Shown here in pieces: positions 16,921 through 26,527 of a DNA stretch of 64,000 bases. The notes beneath the pieces were generated by a model. That model saw only the letters and a list, made by a program, of their open reading frames with translations. It was not told where the DNA came from and made no database searches. How positions within the stretch are numbered: position 1 is the stretch's first letter; every line of letters begins with the position of its first letter. The translations under genes were made by a program, and so were the position numbers. Origin of the DNA: Pseudomonas frederiksbergensis (lineage in GTDB: Bacteria; Pseudomonadota; Gammaproteobacteria; Pseudomonadales; Pseudomonadaceae); NCBI RefSeq assembly GCF_900105495.1, contig NZ_FNTF01000002.1, positions 409,501-473,500 on the forward strand. The letters are read 5' to 3'.

Positions 16921-18273
16921 TCAATCAGTAGCGGCGTCCATGCGCACCGCGCCACGACGGTTTTGACCGAACGCCACCACACAGTTGCGCCCCGCACCTT
17001 TGGCACTGTAGAGCGCCTCGTCAGCGGACTTGAGCACTTTCTCGGGGGTGCGCTGCTCCAGTCGTTCGGCCACGCCAATGCTGACGGTGACCGACACACT
17101 TGAGGCGCCCGAGCCTGCGCGACGTTGACGACCTTGCTGGTCGTCCTGAGGACGGCTGTCCTGATTGCGCAGTTGAATGTTGTAGGTGGCGATGGACTCG
17201 CGGATGACTTCCAGGTGCGGCATGCACTCTTCGAGAGTCTTGCCTGCGAACACCAGGGCGAATTCCTCACCGCCGTAGCGATACGCCCTACCGCCACCAC
17301 CGATTTTCGACAGCTTGCTGGCGACCAATCGCAGTACCTGATCGCCGACATCGTGGCCGTGGGTGTCATTGAATTTCTTGAAGTGATCGACGTCGCTCAT
17401 CGCCAGCACATAATTGCGCCCCAATCGCTGCATCCGCTCGTTCAAGGCGCGACGGCCCGGCAGGCCGGTAAGCTCGTCGCGGAAGGCCATTTGATAGGCC
17501 TCGTGGGCGACCGCTGCGGCAATCATCAACATCACCTGACTGCACATGATGTTCAGGGTAAACGGCAAGATGAAAGTTTTCGGCAACATCCAGAACAACC
17601 CGAGCAGGCCCACCAATTGGGCCGCATGCAAGGGTCTCGGGTTGCGCCAGTATTGCCAGGCCAGTAACGCAAACGAGGCGATGAACACGGGATAAGACAG
17701 CTGGATCAGACTCATCCAGGCGCCATGCAACGCTGGCCAACGGATCTCCGACAGCCACATCAACAGCGCCTGTGGGTAACTTTGTTCCAGTCCCAACGCT
17801 ACGCTACCGAACGCCAGCAACACGGCGAAGCGCGCCACCATGTCCTGGAACAGGTGGGTGCGCTCCTGCCATGCGGCGAACACACCAAATAGCAGCGGCA
17901 GCAACAGGCAGCACAGATGGAAGACTACCGCGGCGTCTTCACGAACCTTGCCGTTGTCGCGGTAATAGTCAGTCTGGGTATCGAGCAGGAAGTAGGCGAT
18001 GTACACCGTGACCATCAGAAACAGCTCACGCTGACGTCGGTAAACCGCGCAGTAAGCACCGCCGAGCAACAACACCAGGGTTGGCAGTACGTTGAACAGC
18101 GAGGTGAAAAACACGTTCAGATCCTTCACGTACGCAGCCGCCAGTCCCGCGAGCAAAAGCAGTAATGACGGCAGGAAATGGCTGAAACGTACAGCGGAAG
18201 AACGCGGCAAGGGGAAAGCTCCGACCCGGCAAATAAAGATGGCATTGTGCCTTCTCTTCGGGCGACATGTCAT
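16921..18273 (-). CDS. Membrane-bound GGDEF diguanylate cyclase
   Basis: 450 residues from ATG 18273, with GAGG about 8 bases upstream. The first 270 residues hold about seven hydrophobic segments (for example FLPSLLLLLAGLAAAYV). The GGDEF domain begins at RDELTGLPGRR; the active-site motif is GGEEF at residues 334-338, so cyclase activity (2 GTP to c-di-GMP) is expected. The allosteric I-site position, where RxxD normally stands five residues before the motif, reads GGGG, so product inhibition is likely absent. No known input domain. P. putida has a GGDEF gene in the same place between acyl-CoA dehydrogenases (PP_0369, from memory). Confidence 0.9.
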   Translation of the reverse strand: MTCRPKRRHNAIFICRVGAFPLPRSSAVRFSHFLPSLLLLLAGLAAAYVKDLNVFFTSLFNVLPTLVLLLGGAYCAVYRRQRELFLMVTVYIAYFLLDTQTDYYRDNGKVREDAAVVFHLCCLLLPLLFGVFAAWQERTHLFQDMVARFAVLLAFGSVALGLEQSYPQALLMWLSEIRWPALHGAWMSLIQLSYPVFIASFALLAWQYWRNPRPLHAAQLVGLLGLFWMLPKTFILPFTLNIMCSQVMLMIAAAVAHEAYQMAFRDELTGLPGRRALNERMQRLGRNYVLAMSDVDHFKKFNDTHGHDVGDQVLRLVASKLSKIGGGGRAYRYGGEEFALVFAGKTLEECMPHLEVIRESIATYNIQLRNQDSRPQDDQQGRQRRAGSGASSVSVTVSIGVAERLEQRTPEKVLKSADEALYSAKGAGRNCVVAFGQNRRGAVRMDAATD

Positions 18274-18354
18274 ATCGCCACCCTCTTTAACGGCAGCAAA
18301 GACTTTCTTCTTAGCGTTTTAGTCAGGAAATATTTACCCGTAGATATCGCGCAC

Positions 18355-18389
18355 AAAAAAGCCGCTGCTCCCGAGGAAGCAGCGGCTTT
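18355..18389 (-). terminator. Terminator of the fadE1-type gene
   Basis: GCCGCTGCT (18361-18369) pairs with AGCAGCGGC (18378-18386); on the minus strand it is followed by six Ts (18360-18355). Placed 24 bases beyond the stop of the gene at 18410, separating it from the GGDEF gene. Confidence 0.9.
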
Positions 18390-18409
18390 ATGAAGCGACA
18401 GCGTGGGGC

Positions 18410-20215
18410 TTAGTAACCCAGCGCGAAGTCCTCTTCTTTCATGTCCATCAGGTTGTTGGCGCCCGACAGCATGGTCACAACGTGAGTGCGGGTACGCGGC
18501 AGGATGCGCTGGAAGTAGAAGCGCGCAGTCTGCAGCTTGGCGGTGTAGAACGCCGTTTCGGTGGTGCCGGCAGCCAGTTTTTCGGCAGCCAGGCGCGCCA
18601 TGTCAGCCCAGAAGTAAGCCAGGCAGGCGTAACCGGAGTACATCAGGTAATCCACCGACGCCGCGCCGACTTCTTCGCGATCCTTCATGGCCGCCATGCC
18701 GACCTTCATGGTCAACTCGCCCCACTCTTTGTTCAGGGCAGCCAATGGCTCGACGAACTCTTTGACTGCGTCGTTGCCTTCGTTGGTCTGGCAGAACTTG
18801 TGGACGATCTTGGTGAAGCTTTTCAGAGCCTCGCCTTGAGTCATCAGCACTTTACGGCCCAGCAGATCGAGTGCCTGGATACCGGTGGTGCCTTCGTACA
18901 GCATCGAAATACGGCTGTCGCGAACGTTCTGCTCCATGCCCCACTCGGCGATGAAACCGTGGCCGCCGTAGATTTGCACGCCGTGGTTGGCGGATTCGAA
19001 GCCGACTTCAGTCATGAAGGCTTTGGCGATCGGCGTCATGAACGCCAGCAATGCGTCGGCCTTCTTCTTCTCTTCTTCGTCCACACCGTACTTGACGATG
19101 TCGACTTGCTTGGCGGTGAAGTAAACCATCGCACGGTTGCCTTCGGCGAACGCCTTCATGGTCAACAGCATGCGACGTACGTCAGGGTGAACGATGATCG
19201 GGTCAGCGGCTTTTTCCGGCGCTTTCGGGCCAGTCAGGGAGCGCATTTGCAGACGATCACGAGCGTATTTCAGACCGCCCTGGAAGCCGATCTCGGCGTG
19301 AGCCAGGCCTTGCAGCGCGGTACCCAGACGTGCGGTGTTCATGAAGGTGAACATGCAGTTCAGGCCTTTGTTCGCCGGGCCGATCAGGTAACCGGTGGCC
19401 GCGTCGAAGTTCATCACGCAGGTGGCGTTACCGTGGATACCCATCTTGTGTTCCAGGGAACCACAGGTCACAGCATTGCGTGCGCCGACCGTACCGTCTT
19501 CGTTCGGCATGAACTTGGGAACGATGAACAGCGAAATGCCTTTGGTGCCAGCCGGCGCATCCGGCAGACGTGCCAGCACGATGTGGACGATGTTGTCGGC
19601 CATGTCGTGTTCACCGGCCGAGATGAAGATTTTGGTGCCAGAGACTTTGTAGGAACCGTCGGCCTGAGGTTCAGCCTTGGTACGCAGCATGCCCAGGTCG
19701 GTGCCGCAATGCGGTTCGGTCAGGCACATGGTGCCGGTCCATTCGCCGGAAACCAGCTTGGTCAGGTAAGCCTCTTGTTGCTCAGGCGTGCCGTGCTCGG
19801 AAATGGTGTTCATCGCACCATGGGACAGGCCTGGGTACATGCCCCACGACCAGTTGGCTTCGCCAACCATTTCGCTGACGGCCAGACCCAGAGATTCCGG
19901 CAGGCCTTGGCCGCCGTGCTCTACGTCGTGGGCCAGGCTTGGCCAGCCGCCTTCGACGAATTGTTTGTAGGCTTCTTTGAAACCAGTCGGGGTTTTAACG
20001 CCGGACTCGCTCCAGGTGCAGCCTTCGGTGTCACCCACGCGGTTCAGCGGAGCCAGTACCTGCTCACAAAACTTGGCGCCTTCTTCGAGAATGGCATCAA
20101 CCATGTCCGGAGTTGCGTCTGCGCAAGCTGGAAGGCTCTGATAGTGCGCTTCGTAGCCGAGCAGTTCGTCACGAACGAAGCGAATATCACGCAAGGGGGC
20201 CTTGTAGTCAGGCAT
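18410..20215 (-). CDS. fadE1: Acyl-CoA dehydrogenase, PA0506/FadE1 type
   Basis: 601 residues starting [13 protein letters not shown]. Long ACAD with [13 protein letters not shown] (FAD/substrate), [13 protein letters not shown] and [13 protein letters not shown] with the catalytic Glu, then the extra C-terminal helical domain. Its position next to the small gene and bioD matches PA0506 of P. aeruginosa, named FadE1 and reported to prefer long-chain acyl-CoA (from memory). A double PsrA-type operator lies 62-88 bases upstream, which suggests induction when long-chain acyl-CoA relieves repression. Its own terminator makes it a single-gene transcript. Confidence 0.93.
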   Translation of the reverse strand: MPDYKAPLRDIRFVRDELLGYEAHYQSLPACADATPDMVDAILEEGAKFCEQVLAPLNRVGDTEGCTWSESGVKTPTGFKEAYKQFVEGGWPSLAHDVEHGGQGLPESLGLAVSEMVGEANWSWGMYPGLSHGAMNTISEHGTPEQQEAYLTKLVSGEWTGTMCLTEPHCGTDLGMLRTKAEPQADGSYKVSGTKIFISAGEHDMADNIVHIVLARLPDAPAGTKGISLFIVPKFMPNEDGTVGARNAVTCGSLEHKMGIHGNATCVMNFDAATGYLIGPANKGLNCMFTFMNTARLGTALQGLAHAEIGFQGGLKYARDRLQMRSLTGPKAPEKAADPIIVHPDVRRMLLTMKAFAEGNRAMVYFTAKQVDIVKYGVDEEEKKKADALLAFMTPIAKAFMTEVGFESANHGVQIYGGHGFIAEWGMEQNVRDSRISMLYEGTTGIQALDLLGRKVLMTQGEALKSFTKIVHKFCQTNEGNDAVKEFVEPLAALNKEWGELTMKVGMAAMKDREEVGAASVDYLMYSGYACLAYFWADMARLAAEKLAAGTTETAFYTAKLQTARFYFQRILPRTRTHVVTMLSGANNLMDMKEEDFALGY

Positions 20216-20276
20216 AGCGATAAACCTCTGCTGATGTAACCGGGAATGAACGACCGCGTTGATTTGTTGTGGCGGT

Positions 20277-20303
20277 CAAACAGTTGTTTGAAACATACGT
20301 TTA
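20277..20303. promoter_or_regulatory. Tandem PsrA-type operator upstream of fadE1
   Basis: CAAAC-AGTT-GTTTG (20277-20290) is a perfect dyad that fits the published PsrA motif G/CAAAC-N2-4-GTTTG/C. It shares its last base with a second copy, GAAAC-ATAC-GTTTA (20290-20303), with one mismatch. PsrA is the TetR-type fatty-acid sensor of Pseudomonas. The site is 62 bases from the fadE1 start, a typical promoter-overlapping position. Between 20304 and 20443 no further feature is recognised. Confidence 0.7.
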
Positions 20304-20443
20304 CGCCTAAATCTTGTCAAGCGCCGATCTTTTGCCGTTCGTCATCATCCGAGGCAAATGACCGATCCACAGCCACGCAACACCTCCGTCGCCTGAGCAA
20401 ACGCTGTGCAGAAAAGATTAGTTGAGCGAGAAGGACTTACGCA

Positions 20444-20471
20444 GAAAAACGCCGCGAATATTCGCGGCGTT
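20444..20471 (-). terminator. Terminator of the rod-like small protein gene
   Basis: AACGCCGCGAA (20448-20458), centre TA, TTCGCGGCGTT (20461-20471): a perfect palindrome, followed on the minus strand by TTTTTC. Lies 24 bases past the stop at 20495. Confidence 0.88.
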
Positions 20472-20494
20472 GGGGGTACGGATTCAGCGAGGAT

Positions 20495-20791
20495 TCAAGC
20501 GTAGGTATCAATCAGCGTACCGAGCATTTCGTCGGATGCCTTGGCGACTTTGACACCCAGTTCAACCTGAAATTTGCCTTGGGACATCTCGACCATATTA
20601 CTGGCCAGGTCCGACTGCTGACTGCGATCCACTGAACGCAGACGATCAACCTGAGCGTCGGAAGACTGGCTGGTCACCGAACGCTCGATCGTCGTGTTGG
20701 CGATCTGGCCAGAGGCCTGATCCACACGGTTCTGCCCTGTCTGAATAGTGCTCAGACCGGGATAAAAAGCGGTATTTCCTGAGATTTCCAT
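20495..20791 (-). CDS. 98-residue protein resembling a miniature flagellar rod/hook subunit (PA0505-like)
   Basis: From ATG 20791. The N-terminus (GLSTIQTGQNRVDQASGQIAN) resembles the conserved rod/hook N-terminal motif L-x-A-x-Q-x-R-x-D-x-x-A-x-N-I-A-N, and the C-terminus (NMVEMSQGKFQVELGVKVAK, then ASDEMLGTLID) resembles the flagellar rod C-terminal motif. Between them only about 35 residues remain, so it would be two terminal helices without the central domain. It has its own terminator, and no flagellar genes are nearby. An upstream extension to 20875 is hydrophobic but lacks a good RBS and is not favoured. Function unknown; the rod similarity is my own reading. Confidence 0.8.
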   Translation of the reverse strand: MEISGNTAFYPGLSTIQTGQNRVDQASGQIANTTIERSVTSQSSDAQVDRLRSVDRSQQSDLASNMVEMSQGKFQVELGVKVAKASDEMLGTLIDTYA

Positions 20792-20912
20792 GGCAGAACT
20801 CGTCCTACAAAGGATCAACAGCGGCCATTGAACCAGACCCACTGCCAAAAGGCCCGACAAAAACCCTAATAGCACAGTGCCTTGTCATAGTTAAAACCCC
20901 GTGTCAGAAAAC

Positions 20913-21593
20913 TCAGTCCAGCAGATCCAGTTGCAGATGCTCCGCCACCGCTTCAGCCGTCACCAACTTGAGTTTCGGCACACGCCCCAGGCACGGCGCC
21001 GGGATCCGCTCAGCGAGTGTCGCGAGGTTTTCTTCCAGACGCGAAGTCTTCGGATCGATGATATTGGCCACCCACCCCGCCAACTGCAAACCGTCCTGAG
21101 CGATCGCCTCAGCCGTCAGCAGCGCATGGTTGATGCAACCCAGGCGCACGCCCACCACCAGGATCACCGGCAGACCCAGCGCCATCGCCAGGTCCGACAG
21201 GTTGTCCTGATCCGCCAAAGGCACTCGCCAGCCGCCAGCACCTTCGATCAAGGTGAAGTCCGCCTGCATATCGAGGATCTCCCGCATCGGCGTCAACAGT
21301 GATTGCACCGTCAATGCCACGCCGGCCTCCCGCGCTGCCAGATGCGGCGCGATCGGCGGTTCGAACGCCATAGGGTTGACCTGAGCATAAGTCAAAGGCA
21401 CTGAGCACTCCGCCAGCAACGCCAACGCATCGGCGTTGCGCAAGCCCTTGGGCGTCACATCGCATCCTGAGGCGACCGGTTTGCCCGCCGCCGTGCTCAA
21501 ACCGGCCGAGCGCGCGGCATACAGCAAAGCGGCGGCAATGGTGGTCTTGCCGACATCGGTATCAGTACCGGTGATGAAATAGGCTGCGCTCAT
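20913..21593 (-). CDS. bioD: Dethiobiotin synthetase
   Basis: 226 residues. P-loop [10 protein letters not shown] near residue 9 and the Lys/Ser motif [10 protein letters not shown] near 37, as in BioD. It makes dethiobiotin from DAPA, CO2 and ATP. The start overlaps the bioC stop by 4 bases (ATGA), at the end of the bioBFHCD operon. Confidence 0.97.
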   Translation of the reverse strand: MSAAYFITGTDTDVGKTTIAAALLYAARSAGLSTAAGKPVASGCDVTPKGLRNADALALLAECSVPLTYAQVNPMAFEPPIAPHLAAREAGVALTVQSLLTPMREILDMQADFTLIEGAGGWRVPLADQDNLSDLAMALGLPVILVVGVRLGCINHALLTAEAIAQDGLQLAGWVANIIDPKTSRLEENLATLAERIPAPCLGRVPKLKLVTAEAVAEHLQLDLLD

Positions 21594-22402
21594 AAGGGTT
21601 TCTCCAACACGGCGTAGACCACTTGATAAGTCGCCGGCAATCCTTCGGCCTGACGAAACCGCTCATAAGCCTCGATCAAACCGAGGATCCGCGCCCTGCC
21701 GGTCAAACCACCCGGCCGACCGGGGTTCAAGTTGTGGGCACCCAGCGCCTTCAATTCATGGGTCAGGCTGCGCACATCCGGGTAATGCAACACGTGCGGT
21801 CGAACTTGCAGACTCGCGACGCTCAACCCACTGTCCGCGCAAAGCTGTTGATAAACCCCGAACTCGCGGAAGCGGTTGACGTGCACCATGCCATCCACCT
21901 GTCGCCAGCTGTCACGCAGCTCGAACAGTGTGCCTACGCACAGACTAGCAAACGCGAAAATTCCACCTGGTTTCAGCACCCGATTAGCTTCACTGAGCAC
22001 CGAAGCGAAGTCCGCGCACCACTGCACCGCCAGGCTGGAGAAGATCAGATCGCAGGTCGAATCCTGCAATGGCAACCGCTCGGCATCGCCGGCGATGAAA
22101 TGCGTTGCGCCACCTAACGGCCGGGCGTGATTGAGCATGCCTTCGGCGATGTCCATTGCCAGGCCGTGACTTGCAGGAAATCGCTCGCCCAATGCACGAC
22201 TGAAATGCCCGGTGCCGCAGCCCAGGTCGAGCCAGACACCCGGCACGAAGTCCTCCGGCAAACGACTCGACAATTCACCGCCAACGTCGCGCTGCAATTC
22301 GGCCACGCTGTCGTAGCTTGCCGCGGCACGGGAAAAAGATGCCGCGACCTGGCGTTTGTCGGGCAAACCGCCGGGCAGGTTGGGAAGGGATAAATCAGTC
22401 AT
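21590..22402 (-). CDS. bioC: Malonyl-ACP O-methyltransferase
   Basis: 270 residues from ATG 22402 ([11 protein letters not shown]), which overlaps the bioH stop (ATGACTGA). SAM-binding motif I is [11 protein letters not shown]. BioC methylates malonyl-ACP so that it enters fatty-acid synthesis for pimelate formation. A longer N-terminal extension would read back into bioH and is not favoured. Confidence 0.95.
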   Translation of the reverse strand: MTDLSLPNLPGGLPDKRQVAASFSRAAASYDSVAELQRDVGGELSSRLPEDFVPGVWLDLGCGTGHFSRALGERFPASHGLAMDIAEGMLNHARPLGGATHFIAGDAERLPLQDSTCDLIFSSLAVQWCADFASVLSEANRVLKPGGIFAFASLCVGTLFELRDSWRQVDGMVHVNRFREFGVYQQLCADSGLSVASLQVRPHVLHYPDVRSLTHELKALGAHNLNPGRPGGLTGRARILGLIEAYERFRQAEGLPATYQVVYAVLEKPL

Positions 22403-23126
22403 CACCGCACTCATGCAAAAAGGCCTGGATTGCCCCCGCCACACCGTGAGGGTCTTCCAGAAGAAACGCGTGACTGGCCTGCTCGATCAGACCAATTTCA
22501 ACATCCGGCAGCAATGTCAGCAGGTCGCTCGCCGCTTCGGCTGGAACCAGTCCGTCAAGGCCGGCGAACAAGTGCAGTTGCGGGCCGCGGAACGCCTGCA
22601 AAGCCTGGCGGGTATCCAGTTGTGCGAGCAACTCCAGGCCACTCATCAGCACCTCTGCCGAAGTGTGTGGGGCGCCACCGAGCAGCAGCCGAGACAACCC
22701 GCGCGGGTCTTCGGCCCCCTGAGCGCAGAGCAGCGAGAAACGCTTCAATGTCATGCGCGGATCAGCCTTGCAGCCGGCCAGAAACGCATCGAAGGTTTCA
22801 GCCGGCATCGCACTCGGCCATTGTTCATGAGCGACAAAAGAAGGATTGCTCGCCAGGGTCAACAAGCCGCAGCAGCGATCGCCGCGCCGGGCTGCCAACT
22901 CTGAAGCGAGCATGCCGCCCAGCGACCAGCCGCCGAGCCAGGCGTCCTGAGGCACCGTCGAATCCAGCTCATCGAGCCACTCTTCAAGATCGCTCGATTG
23001 CAGTTCCGGCAACGGCTCGATTTCGACCCGCAAGTGTTCATCCAGTCCTTGCAACGCTGCCGCCAAGGGCTCCAGGGGAGAAATGCCGAGCCCCCAGCCG
23101 GGCAGCAGAATCAGACGATCACGCAT
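22395..23126 (-). CDS. bioH: Pimeloyl-ACP methyl ester carboxylesterase
   Basis: 243 residues from ATG 23126 ([14 protein letters not shown]), overlapping the bioF stop by 8 bases. Alpha/beta hydrolase with the nucleophile serine in GWSLGGML and the catalytic histidine in [10 protein letters not shown]. BioH removes the methyl group from pimeloyl-ACP methyl ester, ending chain extension. Confidence 0.95.
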   Translation of the reverse strand: MRDRLILLPGWGLGISPLEPLAAALQGLDEHLRVEIEPLPELQSSDLEEWLDELDSTVPQDAWLGGWSLGGMLASELAARRGDRCCGLLTLASNPSFVAHEQWPSAMPAETFDAFLAGCKADPRMTLKRFSLLCAQGAEDPRGLSRLLLGGAPHTSAEVLMSGLELLAQLDTRQALQAFRGPQLHLFAGLDGLVPAEAASDLLTLLPDVEIGLIEQASHAFLLEDPHGVAGAIQAFLHECGDD

Positions 23127-24297
23127 GGCTTGGCTCCGGTCCCAGTTGTTGAAAACAATCGGCCAGTCCATTTAACAATAGCTGTACCTGCGCCTCGCTG
23201 TGGGCGGCGGTCAGGGTTACCCGCAGTCGGGCGCTGCCGGCGGGCACGGTCGGGGGACGGATCGCAGTGACCATCAGACCGCGTTCGCGCAGCATCTGCG
23301 ACAGTCGAACCGCACGCCCGGCATCGCCGATCATGATCGGCTGGATCGGCGTGAAGCTGTCCATCAACTCCAGGCCGATCTGCTCGGCCCCGTGGCGGAA
23401 TTGGCGGATCAACGTTTTCAGATGTTCCCGTCGCCAGTGCTCGGTACGCAGCAATTCAAGGCTTTTCAGCGTCGCGCAGGCCAGCGCCGGCGGCTGGCTG
23501 GTGGTGTAAATGTAGGGACGGGCGAACTGGATCAGGCTCTCGATCAGCTCTTCGCTGCCCGCGACAAAAGCCCCGGCGGTGCCGAATGCCTTGCCGAGGG
23601 TGCCGACAAGCACCGGCACATCCTCCTGGCTCAAACCGAAATGCTCGACAATCCCGCCACCATTGGCACCCAGCGGACCAAAGCCGTGAGCGTCATCAAC
23701 CATCAACCATGCACCTTTGGCCTTGGCTTCCCGCGCCAGCGCCGGCAGGTCGGCGATGTCGCCGTCCATGCTGAACACGCCGTCGGTGACCACCAGGGTA
23801 TTGCCGGTCGCCTTCTCGAGACGCTTGGCCAGACTCACCGCGTCGTTGTGCAAATAGCGATTGAAGCGCGCTCCCGACAACAGACCCGCATCCAGCAAGG
23901 ACGCGTGATTGAGCCGGTCTTCCAGCACCGTATCGCCCTGCCCGACCAGCGCGGTGACCGCGCCAAGGTTGGCCATGTAACCGGTGGTGAACAACAGCGC
24001 GCGCGGGCGACCGGTGAAATCGGCGAGGGCTTCTTCCAGTGCGTGATGCGGACTGCTGTGGCCGATCACCAGATGCGACGCCCCGCCGCCAACGCCCCAA
24101 CGGGTCGCACCGGCGCGCCAGGCTTCGATCACTTGCGGGTGATTGGCCAGGCCCAGGTAGTCGTTGTTACAGAACGCCAGCAACGGCTGACCATCGACCA
24201 CCACTTCCGGGCCTTGGGGGCTTTCGAGCAATGGGCGTTGGCGGTAGAGATTTTCGGCACGACGGGCAGCAAGGCGCGCGCTGAGATCGAAAGACAT
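23119..24297 (-). CDS. bioF: 8-amino-7-oxononanoate synthase
   Basis: 392 residues from ATG 24297 ([13 protein letters not shown]). PLP enzyme of the alpha-oxoamine synthase family: the motif DDAHGFG and the Schiff-base lysine in [11 protein letters not shown] are visible. It condenses pimeloyl-ACP and alanine to KAPA. Overlaps bioH; separated from bioB by 160 bases that hold a REPIN. A nearly 2.4-kb open frame on the opposite strand is a shadow. Confidence 0.96.
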   Translation of the reverse strand: MSFDLSARLAARRAENLYRQRPLLESPQGPEVVVDGQPLLAFCNNDYLGLANHPQVIEAWRAGATRWGVGGGASHLVIGHSSPHHALEEALADFTGRPRALLFTTGYMANLGAVTALVGQGDTVLEDRLNHASLLDAGLLSGARFNRYLHNDAVSLAKRLEKATGNTLVVTDGVFSMDGDIADLPALAREAKAKGAWLMVDDAHGFGPLGANGGGIVEHFGLSQEDVPVLVGTLGKAFGTAGAFVAGSEELIESLIQFARPYIYTTSQPPALACATLKSLELLRTEHWRREHLKTLIRQFRHGAEQIGLELMDSFTPIQPIMIGDAGRAVRLSQMLRERGLMVTAIRPPTVPAGSARLRVTLTAAHSEAQVQLLLNGLADCFQQLGPEPSHA

Positions 24298-24329
24298 GCA
24301 GGCCTCGACTATCAAATGACACATGTCCC

Positions 24330-24421
24330 CTGTGGGAGCGGGCTTGCCCGCGATGGCGTCGGTCCAGTCGACATCAATGTTGAATGTCAGTCCGTCATCG
24401 CGGGCAAGCCCGCTCCCACAG
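24330..24421. repeat. REPIN between bioF and bioB (inward orientation)
   Basis: TGTGGGAGCGGGCTTGCCCG-CGATG at the left pairs with CATCGCGGGCAAGCCCGCTC-CCACA at the right, about 40 bases apart. The inner segment contains GACATCAATGTTGAATGTCA, related (as reverse complement) to the inner segments of the elements at 30454, 60847 and 63831. It interrupts the bio operon. Confidence 0.9.
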
Positions 24422-24456
24422 GGTTTTGCATTCCTTCAGAAAGATCCGTGGAGGCT

Positions 24457-25512
24457 TCAGACGGCAGCGTTATAGAACTGCGAGCTGCTCTTCTGCTCAA
24501 CCAGCGCTTGTTCGATCGCCGCCTGATGGACTTCGTCAGCGTGCTCTTCGCGCGCTTCCGGCAGGATGCCCAGGCGCGAGAACAGTTGCATGTCCTTGTC
24601 GGCCTGTGGGTTGGCGGTGGTCAGCAGTTTTTCGCCGTAGAAAATCGAGTTGGCGCCGGCGAAGAACGCCAGGGCCTGCATCTGCTCGTTCATCGCTTCG
24701 CGGCCGGCGGACAGGCGCACGTGGGATTGCGGCATCAGGATACGGGCGACAGCCAGCATGCGGATGAAGTCGAACGGGTCGATATCGTCAGCATTTTCCA
24801 GCGGCGTACCGGCGACTTTCACCAGCATGTTGATCGGCACCGATTCCGGGTGTTCCGGCAGGTTGGCCAGCTGGATCAGCAGATTGGCGCGATCATCAAG
24901 CGACTCGCCCATGCCGAGGATGCCGCCGGAGCAGATCTTCATCCCGGATTCACGCACGTAGGCCAGCGTTTGCAGGCGCTCGCTGTAAGTGCGGGTGGTG
25001 ATGATGCTGCCGTAGAATTCCGGCGAGGTATCGAGGTTGTGGTTGTAGTAATCGAGGCCGGCGTCTGCCAGGGCGACTGTCTGGTCCTGATCGAGACGAC
25101 CGAGGGTCATGCAGGTTTCCAGGCCCATGGCTTTCACGCCTTTGACCATTTCCAGCACGTAAGGCATGTCTTTGGCCGACGGATGTTTCCACGCCGCGCC
25201 CATGCAGAAACGGGTCGAACCGATGGCCTTGGCGCGAGCGGCCTCTTCGAGGACCTTCTGCACTTCCATCAGCTTTTCTTTTTCCAGGCCGGTGTTGTAG
25301 TGACCGGACTGCGGACAATATTTGCAATCTTCCGGGCAGGCACCGGTCTTGATCGACAGCAGCGTCGACACCTGGACCCGATTGGCGTCGAAATGCGCGC
25401 GATGCACCGTCTGCGCCTGGAACAACAGGTCATTGAATGGCTGAACGAAGAGTGCTTTGACTTCGGCCAAAGACCAGTCATGACGCAGGGTGGCAGTGGT
25501 GCTGGCGCTCAT
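24457..25512 (-). CDS. bioB: Biotin synthase
   Basis: 351 residues from ATG 25512 ([13 protein letters not shown]). Radical SAM motif C59-x3-C63-x2-C66 ([10 protein letters not shown]) followed by PQSGHYNTG. It inserts sulfur into dethiobiotin, using a [4Fe-4S] cluster for SAM and a [2Fe-2S] cluster as sulfur donor. First gene of bioBFHCD, with a BirA-type operator and promoter upstream. The possible extension to 25617 reads through that promoter and is rejected. Confidence 0.97.
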   Translation of the reverse strand: MSASTTATLRHDWSLAEVKALFVQPFNDLLFQAQTVHRAHFDANRVQVSTLLSIKTGACPEDCKYCPQSGHYNTGLEKEKLMEVQKVLEEAARAKAIGSTRFCMGAAWKHPSAKDMPYVLEMVKGVKAMGLETCMTLGRLDQDQTVALADAGLDYYNHNLDTSPEFYGSIITTRTYSERLQTLAYVRESGMKICSGGILGMGESLDDRANLLIQLANLPEHPESVPINMLVKVAGTPLENADDIDPFDFIRMLAVARILMPQSHVRLSAGREAMNEQMQALAFFAGANSIFYGEKLLTTANPQADKDMQLFSRLGILPEAREEHADEVHQAAIEQALVEQKSSSQFYNAAV

Positions 25513-25589
25513 GGGCGTTTCCTTTGTTTTATGCTTGGCAAGCGGCTGGGGGAATGGAATACCCACAGACGCGACACGGATGTTCGGCA

Positions 25590-25642
25590 TATTTAAGGAA
25601 GACTCATGCGCTGTCAACCACGATACGAGGGACCGGTTTACA
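25590..25642 (-). promoter_or_regulatory. bioB promoter with BirA-type operator
   Basis: TGTCAACC (25612-25619) - 15 bases - GGTTTACA (25635-25642) is a BirA-style operator (consensus TGTAAACC-N15-GGTTTACA, one mismatch). On the minus strand its proximal half contains TTGACA, a perfect -35 box, and TAAATA (25595-25590) follows after 16 bases as the -10. Biotin-charged BirA bound here would cover the -35 of bioB. The operator lies inside the first codons of the divergent comF. Confidence 0.8.
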
Positions 25643-26346
25643 TCTGGTTAAAAAACAACCAGACCTGTTTGCTTTGCGCAGAACCCGCCGATGAATGCAC
25701 ACCCCTCTGCATGGCCTGTGAAACAGAGCTGCCCTGGCTTGGCGATCAATGCCAAACCTGCGCCCTGCCGTTACCTGCCGCTGGTCTGACCTGCGGCCAA
25801 TGCCTGAAACACCCACCAGCTTTTGAACGGGTCGCCACGCCCTGGACTTACAGCTTTCCGGTGGACACGTTGATCACACGCTTCAAACACGCTGCGAAGT
25901 GGCCGTTTGGTCGCCTGCTCGCCGAACTTCTCGCTCAGTTCCTGCAACATCGCTTTGATGAAGACCTGAATCGACCCGATGTACTCATCCCGGTTCCGCT
26001 CGCCGCCAAACGCCTGCGTAAACGGGGTTTCAACCAGGCCGCGATGCTCGCCCGCTGGCTCAGTACCAGCCTCGACATTCCGTGCGATGAAACGTTGTTG
26101 CTGAGGATTCAGGACACCAGCGCTCAACAGGACCTGAATGCCGAGGCCCGCAAAAAGAACCTGCGCAACGCCTTCGCCCTGACGCCCGATGCGTGTATCA
26201 AGGGTCGTCATCTAGCGTTAGTGGACGATGTGTTGACCACCGGCGCCACGGCCCAAGCCCTGGCTCGCCTGCTGATGGACGCTGGCGCCGCCCGGGTTGA
26301 CGTCTATTGTCTGGCCCGCACACCCAAACCCGGCGATGCGCCCTGA
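25606..26346 (+). CDS. comF: ComF family protein with N-terminal zinc finger and phosphoribosyltransferase domain
   Basis: 246 residues from ATG 25606, with AAGGAAG upstream. A cysteine-rich N-terminus ([23 protein letters not shown]; residues about 22-65) forms the ComF double zinc-finger-like region, and a type I PRTase domain follows with the PRPP loop [13 protein letters not shown]. Homologues (ComFC/GntX) take part in DNA uptake or single-strand DNA handling during transformation. Its first ten or so codons overlap the bioB BirA operator, so biotin status may affect its expression too. Confidence 0.9.
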   Translation: MRCQPRYEGPVYIWLKNNQTCLLCAEPADECTPLCMACETELPWLGDQCQTCALPLPAAGLTCGQCLKHPPAFERVATPWTYSFPVDTLITRFKHAAKWPFGRLLAELLAQFLQHRFDEDLNRPDVLIPVPLAAKRLRKRGFNQAAMLARWLSTSLDIPCDETLLLRIQDTSAQQDLNAEARKKNLRNAFALTPDACIKGRHLALVDDVLTTGATAQALARLLMDAGAARVDVYCLARTPKPGDAP

Positions 26347-26363
26347 TTCAGTGGCATTCAAGG

Positions 26364-26450
26364 TAGGAACGAGCCTGCTCGCGATGACGGTCGATCCGTC
26401 ACATCTATGGTGAAGTTGATGACCTCATCGCGAGCAGGCTCACTCCTACA
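26364..26450. repeat. REPIN variant between comF and modE
   Basis: TAGGAACGAGCCTGCTCGCG-ATG pairs with CATCGCGAGCAGGCTCACTC-CTA. The usual TGTGGGAGC end is changed to TAGGAAC/ACTCCTA on both arms, a compensated change that keeps the stem and indicates selection or co-conversion. Confidence 0.85.
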
Positions 26451-26527
26451 AGGATATGACCCGACTTGACTCCCGGGCTCCCAGCCGCCAACGTCCTTTC
26501 CATCGCCCCAGCCCAAAGCGCCCTGCC

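Noticed and set aside
23200..25596. An open frame of about 800 codons on the plus strand opposite bioF and bioB
   Set aside because: It is antisense to two certain genes, has no family resemblance, and arises because the high-GC third-position bias of the real genes removes stop codons from this frame.
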